A program made the position numbers and the translations under genes. Shown piece after piece: positions 19,470 through 26,864 of a DNA stretch of 64,000 nucleotides (its first letter is position 1; each line of letters opens with the position of its first letter). Below the pieces are notes generated by a model, which searched no databases, had not been told where the DNA came from, and was given only the letters and a program-made list of their open reading frames with translations. The DNA comes from JAWXBK01 sp040878185 (GTDB lineage: Bacteria > Pseudomonadota > Alphaproteobacteria > Dongiales > Dongiaceae), in assembly GCA_040878185.1 (NCBI GenBank), contig JBBDMS010000021.1, positions 1-64,000 of the forward strand, in the 5' to 3' direction.

Positions 19470-20363
19470 ATGATCCCTCCGAAGCACCCCAGCCAATTCA
19501 CTATCGAGGACATCAACCGACTCATCGCAGACGCTGAGCCGGAGAGCGATAGACTTGAGTTCAAACGCGCGCTTCCTGTTCGTTCAAGCGGAGACAAGGA
19601 ATTTTCGGCAAAGCCGAATAGCGCGGAGTACTCCAATTACACTCGCGATAGCATACTTAGAGAGCTTGTCGCGTTTGCTAACACAAATGGCGGCTATTTG
19701 ATTATTGGAATTAGTGAAAATGCTGGACCACCGCCCAGAGCCGCCGCTTTAACTCCCATTCCAGACTGCGAAGCTGTCGTCAGCAAGTTGCATCAACAAG
19801 TAATTGATTGCGTTGATCCACCGCTACCCGACTTTGCTGCAGCGGCGATTCCGACTGATAATGAACATCGAGGAATAGTAATACTTTCAGTAGGAAGATC
19901 GCGCCGTGGCCCACATCAATTGAAAACTTTGCCAGGGGGGTTCTTCCGGCGCGTCGGCTCCATCAGCTGTGCGATGACTGTATCCGACGCACAAGCGATG
20001 GCAGTTCGGCGGCACCGCGAATCCATCGAGGGCCTCTGGACCGCAGACTTCCGAACAACGAATTCCAGAAATGGCGGTATTGTCGTATTTGACGGCGGAT
20101 GGTTGTACGGCGGAGATTCTTGCTTCTTTTATGCTGGACAGTACGCCGTGCAGGAAGATGTTATTAATGCCGAGTTCAACATCATTCACTACTTTGGCAA
20201 TGATGACACAGCGTTCGGCGACAAGGCGAAGGTTGCACCCGTGACCTTCACTGGAATCATCGCGCCTGACCTCTCGCGAATTTCCGGCACCATGCAAAGA
20301 CTCCATGTATCTGCACCCAGATTAGATGTTAACTTACTAAAACGGGTAAACCCTCCATACTAA
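19470..20363 (+). CDS. AlbA_2 (Schlafen-type) domain protein with GrlR-like C-terminal domain
   Basis: This 297-residue protein appears to be a two-domain fusion. Residues about 10-180 match the AlbA_2 pattern: ESDRLEFKRALP at the start, ILRELVAFANTNGGYLIIGISE in the middle and GGFFRRVGS near the end. Such domains occur in putative nucleic-acid-binding regulators and some defence proteins. Residues about 187-292 (GLWTADFRTTNSRNGGIVVF, then LYGGDSCFFYAGQY, FTGIIAPDLSRISGT and VNLLKRV) resemble the GrlR/T3SS negative regulator beta-barrel, which binds small ligands or proteins. Codon use is AT-rich compared with its neighbours. The ribosome site is weak. Function is unknown. Confidence 0.7.
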   Translation: MIPPKHPSQFTIEDINRLIADAEPESDRLEFKRALPVRSSGDKEFSAKPNSAEYSNYTRDSILRELVAFANTNGGYLIIGISENAGPPPRAAALTPIPDCEAVVSKLHQQVIDCVDPPLPDFAAAAIPTDNEHRGIVILSVGRSRRGPHQLKTLPGGFFRRVGSISCAMTVSDAQAMAVRRHRESIEGLWTADFRTTNSRNGGIVVFDGGWLYGGDSCFFYAGQYAVQEDVINAEFNIIHYFGNDDTAFGDKAKVAPVTFTGIIAPDLSRISGTMQRLHVSAPRLDVNLLKRVNPPY

Positions 20364-20667
20364 CCCCTTTTAGATTAATCCCTCACCCAGAAGTGTGAAA
20401 TTGCCTGAGCGTCCCCCCGAATTCCCTTGCTATCCGCCGGGGAACCCCCTATATGCCGGTCACCGAAGCGTCGTGCGTGGATGCGGTCTCGATAGAAAGA
20501 TCGCCGCGCCGCCTCGGAGATGGTCCGCCTTCCTTTAAGATCGCTGCCATCACATCGCGACCCGGTTCTTGCGAACTGGGGCGCATCATCAGGTAGCTGA
20601 TCTACGCCCGCTCCCTCCCAGAAAGACCGCGATTTCGCGGCGCCCAAGGCGCTGCCGATTCGCACAC
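20364..20667. other. Intergenic region before the first DEAD-box helicase gene
   Basis: About 300 bases run from AT-rich sequence at the left (islet edge) to GC-rich sequence at the right. I see no gene, tRNA or strong hairpin. Open frames on both strands are Arg/Ser-rich and have no ribosome site. Cold-shock-type helicase genes often have long 5' leaders, so part of this may be transcribed. Confidence 0.4.
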
Positions 20668-22434
20668 ATGAAAAGAGTTACTGTGAACCAAATTACCCAT
20701 GCGACCGACGCCCGGACTCCGACTCCTGTTTCGAGTTCCGCTCCGAGCGTCCCGGCAACGCAGTTTTCCGACCTCGGGCTCGCCGAGCCCATCCTTCGGG
20801 CGGTGATCGCCGAAGGCTACACGACCCCCACCCCGATCCAGATCCAGGCGATCCCGGCCATTCTCTCCGGCCGCGATCTGCTCGGCATCGCCCAGACGGG
20901 TACCGGCAAGACGGCGGCCTTCGTGCTGCCGATGCTGGAGCGCCTTCTGGCCGACCGGACGCCGGTGAAGCCGCGCACCTGCCGCAACCTGATCCTCGCA
21001 CCGACCCGCGAGCTCGCCTCGCAGATCGCGGATGCGATCAAGGTCTATGGCAAGAACCTCCACCCGTCGGTTGCCGTCATCGTCGGCGGCGTCCGGCCGG
21101 GCCCGCAGATCCGGCAGCTCTCGCGCGGTGTCGACGTCGTCGTCGCCACGCCGGGCCGCCTGCTCGACCATGTCGGCACCAACGCGCTGCGCCTCAGCGA
21201 GGCCCAGGTCGTCGTGCTCGACGAGGCCGACCAGATGCTCGATCTCGGTTTCATTCCGGCGATCCGGCGCATCCTCGCGCAGATCCCGGCGCAGCGTCAG
21301 ACGATGCTGTTCTCAGCCACCATGCCCGATGCGATCCGCAAGCTCGCCGCGGACTTCCTGCGCTCGCCGCAGGAGATCCGCGTGACGCCGGCCGCAAAGC
21401 CGGTCGATGCGGTCGAACAGAGCGTCATCCTGGTCGAAAGCGCCGGCAAGCGTTCGATGCTGGCCCGTCTACTCGGCCAGACCGATGTAAAGCGCGCGAT
21501 CGTGTTCACGCGCACCAAGCACGGTGCCGATCGCGTAACCAAGCATCTCGAGATTGACGGCATCTCGGCCGTCGCCATCCATGGCAACAAGAGCCAGCCG
21601 CAGCGCGAGCGTGCGCTCGACGATTTCCGCTGCAACCGCATCAAGGTCCTGGTCGCGACCGACATCGCCGCACGCGGCATCGACGTCGACGGCATCACGC
21701 ATGTGGTCAATTACGAACTGCCGAACATACCGGAATCCTATGTGCACCGCATCGGCCGTACGGCACGCGCCGGGGCGAGCGGGATCGCGGTTGCGTTCTG
21801 CGATCCGGCCGAGCGCGGCATGCTGCGCGACATCGAGCGGCTGATCGGCCGCGTGCTGCCGAAGCAGAGCCCGCATGGCACCCCGATCGCAGTCGACGCG
21901 GAACCGATTGGGCGCATGCCCGCACGGGGGCCGCGCGACGGTTCGCGGGGTCGCAATGCTGGCGCGCGTCAGGAAAACGGACGTCACGAAAACGGGCGCG
22001 GCGGCAAGCCGAAAGGTTCGTCGCGCGGCAAGCCGAGCGGTCGCCATGGCGGCAAGCACGATGGCGGCCGGAACGGCAGCGAGCGTCATGCCGATACCGC
22101 CGAAGGCACAATTGCTCGGGGTCACAGCGTTCGCGGCGATGCACGGAAACCCGAGGGGCGGCGCGAAGATGCCGCACGCGGGCGCAATCCGCACCGTGCG
22201 GATGAGGCCAACAGCCATCGCCGCAACGGCGATGCGACCCACGCCAACGACCGGAACGGTCGCGGCGAGCGTCGTCGCGACAATCATCGTGGCGAAGCTC
22301 GGCCCAATAACGATCGCCGCGCCGAAGCTCGGCCCGGTAACGAATCAGAGGATGCAGGTCTCGCCCGGATGCTGGGTGCGCAGCCGACCGGCCCGCGCAG
22401 CGGCAACGAACCGCGGCGGCGGCGCGCGGCCTAA
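20668..22434 (+). CDS. DEAD-box ATP-dependent RNA helicase (RhlE-like) with long RG/N-rich tail
   Basis: This is a 588-residue RNA helicase. The Q motif (GYTTPTPIQIQAIP, 50-63), motif I AQTGTGKT (75-82), PTRELASQ, the DEAD box in VVLDEADQML, SAT (LFSATMP), IVFTRTKHGAD, ARGIDVDGITHVVNYELP and HRIGRTARAG are all in order. The last 170 residues are an Arg, Gly, Asn and His-rich disordered tail, as seen in helicases that join RNA-rich complexes. The family acts in ribosome assembly and mRNA turnover. The ATG at 20668 starts MKRVTVNQ; a GTG five codons later is an alternative. It is a single-gene unit followed by a UUCG hairpin. Confidence 0.93.
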   Translation: MKRVTVNQITHATDARTPTPVSSSAPSVPATQFSDLGLAEPILRAVIAEGYTTPTPIQIQAIPAILSGRDLLGIAQTGTGKTAAFVLPMLERLLADRTPVKPRTCRNLILAPTRELASQIADAIKVYGKNLHPSVAVIVGGVRPGPQIRQLSRGVDVVVATPGRLLDHVGTNALRLSEAQVVVLDEADQMLDLGFIPAIRRILAQIPAQRQTMLFSATMPDAIRKLAADFLRSPQEIRVTPAAKPVDAVEQSVILVESAGKRSMLARLLGQTDVKRAIVFTRTKHGADRVTKHLEIDGISAVAIHGNKSQPQRERALDDFRCNRIKVLVATDIAARGIDVDGITHVVNYELPNIPESYVHRIGRTARAGASGIAVAFCDPAERGMLRDIERLIGRVLPKQSPHGTPIAVDAEPIGRMPARGPRDGSRGRNAGARQENGRHENGRGGKPKGSSRGKPSGRHGGKHDGGRNGSERHADTAEGTIARGHSVRGDARKPEGRREDAARGRNPHRADEANSHRRNGDATHANDRNGRGERRRDNHRGEARPNNDRRAEARPGNESEDAGLARMLGAQPTGPRSGNEPRRRRAA

Positions 22435-22451
22435 GTTTACTTTCTTCGGAA

Positions 22452-22475
22452 CGCGGCCGCCTTCGGGCGGCCGCG
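22452..22475 (+). terminator. UUCG-loop hairpin after the helicase gene
   Basis: A perfect 10-bp stem, CGCGGCCGCC with GGCGGCCGCG, closes a TTCG tetraloop 18 bases past the stop codon. It is very stable but has no clear T run after it. Confidence 0.5.
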
Positions 22476-22717
22476 CTTCGGGACCGCTGAATTCGCGGCG
22501 CCACGAAATTCACACCGCGTAGAGCCTTTCCATTTCTTCGTTTCCGGCCCCCGATCCCGGCGATTCCGTCGCGGACCATGACCCGCGCCAGGGACCGGCG
22601 CGGTCCGGCGCCCATTGTCCGATTGCCGCCAGCACACCATCTGCGCGAAGCGGGTCGGCAAAGGGCGGGTCGGCAGGGGCGGTTCGCCGCATCATACGAC
22701 CAGGGGGAACGGCAGAC

Positions 22718-23806
22718 GTGAGCGAAACCGTCCGAATGAAGTCGTCGCTGGCGGCGCAAGGCCTGCTTCTTCTGGCCGCCAGCTATACGCTCTTCCTCGC
22801 TGCGGATTTTTTCATTCCGGTCACCGCCGCAATCATCCTCAATCTGCTGCTGATGCCGATCGTGCGCCTGCTGTCGCGATGGCACGTCCCGGCGCCGGTT
22901 TCGGCGGCCCTGATCGTTACGGCCTTCGTCGGCGTTCTCGCGCTCGGCTTCGCAAGCCTGTCGGGTCCGATCGCCGACTGGACCGCACGGATGCCGGAGA
23001 TCGCCGACGAGCTGACGTACAAGCTGCGCGACCTGCGCGAACCCGTCGAACGGGTGCAGGAGGCGTCCCGGCAGGTCGAGGACGCAACCAACGTCGACAA
23101 TGGCGCGTCGCCGACCGTCACGCTGGAAAGCCCCGGCCTCCTCGACCGCCTGTTCTCGTCGCTGCAGAAAATCGGGATCCAGCTTACCGCCATGGCCGTG
23201 CTGCTCTATTTCATGCTGGCTGTCGGCGATCTCTTCACGGAAAAACTGGTGCGTGCGATGCCGCGCCTCTCCGACAAGAAACGCGCACTGACGATTACCC
23301 GCCAGGTTGAGCATGACGTATCACGCTATCTCGCGACCGCGACGCTGATCAATGTCGGTTTTGGAATCGCGGTCGGCGTCGGCCTGTATGCGATCGGACT
23401 GCCCAATGCAGTGCTTTGGGGCATCCTGGCCGCAGTGCTCAATTTCATCCCCTATTTCGGGGCGATCGCCGGCATGGCGATCGTGTTCGTGGTCGCGCTG
23501 CTCAATTTCCCGACACTGGGCGAGGCGCTGCTCGCGCCGGCGATCTATCTCGGCGTCAATATTCTTGAGTCGCAGTTCCTGACCCCGGCGGTGCTGAGCC
23601 GGCGCCTGACGATCAATCCGGTTGTGCTGTTTCTGGCTGTCGCGTTCTGGGGTTTCATCTGGGGCGTGCCCGGCGCGTTGATGGCCGTGCCGCTGCTGGT
23701 CGCATTCAAGGCGCTGTGCGACCATGTGGAACGCTTGGCGGCGATCGGCGATTTCCTCGGCGGCCGCGACAACGTCCATGGAAACGGTAACAGCAACGGG
23801 CGCTGA
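22718..23806 (+). CDS. AI-2E family transporter (PerM-like permease)
   Basis: This 362-residue integral membrane protein has the AI-2E exporter/PerM arrangement. An N-terminal pair of helices (LLLLAASYTLFLAADFFIPV, IILNLLLMPIV), a third helix, and a soluble helical stretch (about 85-150) are followed by a block of five or so helices. The conserved motif LPNAVLWGILAAVLNFIPYFG is near residue 230. Relatives export signals, act in sodium/proton exchange or have no known substrate. I used the GTG at 22718, which has GGGGGAA upstream; an ATG six codons later is possible. Confidence 0.88.
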   Translation: MSETVRMKSSLAAQGLLLLAASYTLFLAADFFIPVTAAIILNLLLMPIVRLLSRWHVPAPVSAALIVTAFVGVLALGFASLSGPIADWTARMPEIADELTYKLRDLREPVERVQEASRQVEDATNVDNGASPTVTLESPGLLDRLFSSLQKIGIQLTAMAVLLYFMLAVGDLFTEKLVRAMPRLSDKKRALTITRQVEHDVSRYLATATLINVGFGIAVGVGLYAIGLPNAVLWGILAAVLNFIPYFGAIAGMAIVFVVALLNFPTLGEALLAPAIYLGVNILESQFLTPAVLSRRLTINPVVLFLAVAFWGFIWGVPGALMAVPLLVAFKALCDHVERLAAIGDFLGGRDNVHGNGNSNGR

Positions 23807-23827
23807 TCCGACGATGGACCCTGCGTG

Positions 23828-24580
23828 TCAGCCGTTGTTCGCCAGTACGATACCCGAGACCGTCATGATGCGCGGACGGGTGAGTGCGAACATGATCGCC
23901 TCGACCACGTCGCGCGTCGTCATCATGTCGCGGCCCTCGCGTCGGCCAGGTGTGCGTTCCCACTCGGCGCTGTCGGGCTGCACGCCGGCGAAATCCGGCG
24001 GATAGAGCGCGATCACACGTATACCCTGGGGGGCGAGACTGTGGCGCAGCGCATCGGAGAATCCGGCCTGGCCGTGCTTGCCGGCAATAAAGGGCTCGGA
24101 GCCGAGCTCACCGGCTGCACCCGCCGGCAGACCGCTCGTTGAGACGAGATTGACAATATCGGCACCATCCGAGGCTTTCAACGCCGGCAGCAGAAACCGG
24201 GTCGCCAGCACCGAGCCGGTAACGGCCGAATTGATCGCATCGACGATCGCCGCAACCGGAGCCAGCTCGATGCTCTCCGGTAACCAGGCCGCCGCATTGT
24301 TGATCAGGATGTCGACCGTCGGAAATTCGTTACGCACCGCCTGGCAGGCACGCTCGACTGCGGTGGGATCGGCCATGTCGCAGCCATGCGTTACCGGGCG
24401 GAATCCGCCGCGCTTTTCGATCGTCGTCGCGACCTCGACCAGCGCCGTCTCGTTGCGACCGAACAGCACCAGCCGGCAGCCGGCATCGGCGAGCACGAGG
24501 GCGAGTGCGCGGCCAGTACCGCGTCCGCCGCCGGTGATTACGGCGACCTTGCCATCAAGCTCGCGAACATCGATCGCCAT
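23828..24580 (-). CDS. Short-chain dehydrogenase/reductase family protein with altered catalytic site
   Basis: This is a 250-residue Rossmann-fold SDR. The cofactor motif TGGGRGTG (16-23), NNAAA (94-98) and the segment DIVNLVSTSG with Ser147 are clear. In the YxxxK position the sequence reads FIAGK, so the catalytic Tyr is Phe164 while Lys168 remains, and no Tyr is close by. It may be a non-oxidoreductive SDR relative or a regulator, or it may use another acid. AGGAG precedes the ATG. It is divergent from the EthD-family gene. Confidence 0.88.
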   Translation of the reverse strand: MAIDVRELDGKVAVITGGGRGTGRALALVLADAGCRLVLFGRNETALVEVATTIEKRGGFRPVTHGCDMADPTAVERACQAVRNEFPTVDILINNAAAWLPESIELAPVAAIVDAINSAVTGSVLATRFLLPALKASDGADIVNLVSTSGLPAGAAGELGSEPFIAGKHGQAGFSDALRHSLAPQGIRVIALYPPDFAGVQPDSAEWERTPGRREGRDMMTTRDVVEAIMFALTRPRIMTVSGIVLANNG

Positions 24581-24730
24581 ACGAAATCTCCTGAAAGCGG
24601 GCCAATCCGGCCGTTGTCCGGTCGGCGGTCCGGAATTTCGGTCGCCGGAACCGGGCCGATGTTATCCGATCCTTGCCGAACGACAATTGCCCGGCCATGC
24701 TTCGATCAGGGGAACCGTCACGAGGGGATC

Positions 24731-25069
24731 ATGATCAAACTGGTCTACTGCTTCCGGAAGCGCCCGGACATGAGCAGTGCCGCATTCTGGGATTACTGGC
24801 ACAACACCCACACCGAACTCGGCATCGCGATGCCCGGCGTGCGCCGGCTGGTGCAGAGCCGCACCGTGCGCGATCCGAGCGATCCGACCAAGCCGGATTT
24901 CGATGGCATGGCAGAACTGTGGTTCGACGATTGGAATGCGCTGGCCAAGGCGAGCGCGAGCCCCGAATGGGCGGCGTCGACCGCGGACGAGGCAAATTTC
25001 ATCGAAGCGGGCAGCCAGGTTTATTTCGTGACCGAAGAGCACACGGTGCAGGATTACGTCGTGCGCTAG
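24731..25069 (+). CDS. EthD-family dimeric alpha-beta barrel protein
   Basis: This 112-residue protein reads MIKLVYCFRKRPDMSSAAFWDYWHNTHTELG, the characteristic EthD start with the HxxxH-like WHNTHTELG. It then has the ELWFDDWNALAKASASPEW segment and ends FVTEEHTVQDYVV. Such proteins act as small monooxygenase or lyase-like enzymes, or as helper proteins in ring or ether degradation. GAGGGG lies a few bases before the ATG. It is flanked by the SDR and cupin genes, which suggests a small catabolic set with no known substrate. Confidence 0.85.
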   Translation: MIKLVYCFRKRPDMSSAAFWDYWHNTHTELGIAMPGVRRLVQSRTVRDPSDPTKPDFDGMAELWFDDWNALAKASASPEWAASTADEANFIEAGSQVYFVTEEHTVQDYVVR

Positions 25070-25123
25070 CGCGGGCCGCGCTGAACCATTCCGAACGATT
25101 GACGGAGCCGAGGGCCGCGGACC

Positions 25124-25633
25124 CTAGCGCAACATCGCTTCGAGTTCGGCCTGATCGAGGCCCTGCACCGACCAGTGCGCGCGCGCCAGAGCTAAACGCG
25201 TGAATACATCGTCATAGCCGTTCTGCCGACCCTGTGCGTCGGTATAGATGAGCGATCCGCGCGTCACGAAGAACGTACTCATGCCCAGGGTCTCGTGAGC
25301 GACCAGCGTGTGCATCTCGCCCGGAGGCTCGTAGATGAACGTGCCGACATTCGCGATCCAGTCATGTTCGAGATAGCGCCACGATCCCTCGAGCGTGAAA
25401 CCGTAGACCGGCTGGGTGTGATAATGGCAGGCGAGCTGCCGGCCGGGTTCGATGTGCAGCACGCTCGACCAGCCGCCGGTGGTCACGTCGAACAGAAATG
25501 GGCGGAACTGCACGCCGTCGCGCAGCGGCACCCAGCGGCGTTGGTCGGACGCATCGAAATGCTCGATGATCTCGGTGATCTCGTTGACCGAGCGAAAGAC
25601 GAGCGGTGCCGGAGCCGGCTTGATCTCGTTCAT
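25124..25633 (-). CDS. Cupin protein of the 2,4'-dihydroxyacetophenone dioxygenase type
   Basis: This is a 169-residue single-domain cupin. The metal-site motif HYHTQPVYGFTLEGSWRYLEHDW lies at about 70-92, and the second motif YEPPGEMHTLV gives another His near 107. The arrangement resembles the iron-dependent dioxygenase that cleaves 2,4'-dihydroxyacetophenone, and ChrR-type cupins. GGGGGAG lies upstream of the ATG. It follows the 2-oxoglutarate-type oxygenase gene on the same strand with a 98-base gap. The substrate is unknown; oxygenase activity is inferred. Confidence 0.82.
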   Translation of the reverse strand: MNEIKPAPAPLVFRSVNEITEIIEHFDASDQRRWVPLRDGVQFRPFLFDVTTGGWSSVLHIEPGRQLACHYHTQPVYGFTLEGSWRYLEHDWIANVGTFIYEPPGEMHTLVAHETLGMSTFFVTRGSLIYTDAQGRQNGYDDVFTRLALARAHWSVQGLDQAELEAMLR

Positions 25634-25673
25634 GATGATGTCTCCCCCGCGCGTGCCGGCGCGATCGTCAGAC

Positions 25674-26732
25674 TCAACCCGCGCTCTCCTCGTTCAGTTC
25701 CGGATTCGGAACCTTGCCGGTTTCGCGGAAGGCGCGGCGATATTCATACACGGCGGTGTTGTTCGTCTCGGTCCAGTAGCCGCATTTGGTCGGCGGAAAT
25801 TTTGGCTTCTCGCCCGGCTTGAGCATCGAGGGAATGCAGCGTGCGATCGTATTGTAGTTCGCACCGTAGAAGAACGGCATCGAATAACGTTCCTTGCCGG
25901 TGCGGTTGATGACGCGATGGGGCGTCGAGCTGAACAGGCCGTTGGTCCAGCGCGCCATCATGTCCCCGATATTTATGATGAACGTATCCGGAATCGGCGT
26001 CGCCTCGATCCATTCGCCCGCGATGTTCTGCACCTGCAGTCCGCCCGTCCCGTCCTGCCAGAGGATCGTGAAGCATTCATAGTCGGAATGTGCGCCGATG
26101 CCGATATGCTGCGGATCGATCGGACCATCCTGCGGCGGATAGTAGAGCAACCGCAACTGCCCCATCGGCTTGTCGATCAACGGCTCGAACCAGTCCTCGT
26201 CGACATCGAGCGCCAGCGCAAAGGCGCGGAACATGACGCGACCGAGCGAGAGAATCTCGTCGAAATAGGCATAGATATGCTTGCGGAAGTCCGGCATGTC
26301 GGCCGGCCAGATATTCGGGCCATAGAGCACGTTGCCGGCGAGATAGTCCGGATCGTCCTCCGGCAGCTCGAGGGCCACTTCGAAGCCTTCCTGATGGTCG
26401 GGCTTCGCGGCGACATCGGCATAGAGAGCGCCATAGCGCACATAACCGCGATGGCGCTGCGCATGCATGATGTCGTGCTGGAGCTTGTATTCGAGTGGAC
26501 GGCTAAAATACGCCGCCATCTGTTCGCGCGCACGGATCATGCGCTCCTCGGCGACGCCGTGGTTCCGGATATACATGAACCCGACTTCGCTGCAGCAGCG
26601 GCGCAGTTCTTTCGCGACGGCCACCCGCGCGGCGCGATCGGAACCGAACATCGGTCCGATATCGACGACCGGGATCTCCGAAAACGCAATCCGCTTGGCG
26701 GCAACTGCGGCCTCGTTAGCCGAATCGGGCAT
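25674..26732 (-). CDS. Isopenicillin N synthase-like 2-oxoglutarate/Fe(II) oxygenase
   Basis: This 352-residue protein has the two halves of the IPNS/2OG oxygenase family. The N-terminal DIOX_N part reads IPVVDIGPMF and then VGFMYIRNHGV. The jelly-roll part has the iron ligands H215 and D217 in GAHSDYECFTIL and H272 in TPHRVIN, and the 2OG-binding RYS (R282, S284). Members hydroxylate, desaturate or cyclise small molecules. I chose the ATG at 26732 (GGAGG upstream) rather than an upstream ATG in a Gly/Pro-rich stretch. The substrate cannot be told. Confidence 0.9.
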   Translation of the reverse strand: MPDSANEAAVAAKRIAFSEIPVVDIGPMFGSDRAARVAVAKELRRCCSEVGFMYIRNHGVAEERMIRAREQMAAYFSRPLEYKLQHDIMHAQRHRGYVRYGALYADVAAKPDHQEGFEVALELPEDDPDYLAGNVLYGPNIWPADMPDFRKHIYAYFDEILSLGRVMFRAFALALDVDEDWFEPLIDKPMGQLRLLYYPPQDGPIDPQHIGIGAHSDYECFTILWQDGTGGLQVQNIAGEWIEATPIPDTFIINIGDMMARWTNGLFSSTPHRVINRTGKERYSMPFFYGANYNTIARCIPSMLKPGEKPKFPPTKCGYWTETNNTAVYEYRRAFRETGKVPNPELNEESAG

Positions 26733-26864
26733 GGACCGACCTCCATCCGACGCGCCCACCCCTGCCGGCAGGCGATCGACCGGCATGATGCCCGCGAGGC
26801 CCGCCACAGGCAACCGGGCCGCGCGCCTTGATCGCGAATCCGGCGCCCCCCTATAGTCCGGCCG

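Larger units (their letters stand above)
18850..20400. other. AT-richer accessory islet with two divergent orphan genes
   Basis: Between glnA and a DEAD-box helicase the base composition drops visibly: runs such as TTTAATACTAATATTCTTCTATAGG and many A/T third codon positions, unlike the GC-rich third positions on both sides. It holds a small membrane-protein gene on the minus strand and an AlbA_2/GrlR-like gene on the plus strand, 187 bases apart. I found no integrase, tRNA target or flanking direct repeat. Horizontal acquisition is an inference from composition. Confidence 0.6.

Noticed and set aside
18850..20400. The AT-rich islet as a prophage or insertion sequence remnant.
   Set aside because: I found no integrase, transposase, terminal inverted repeats or target duplications.
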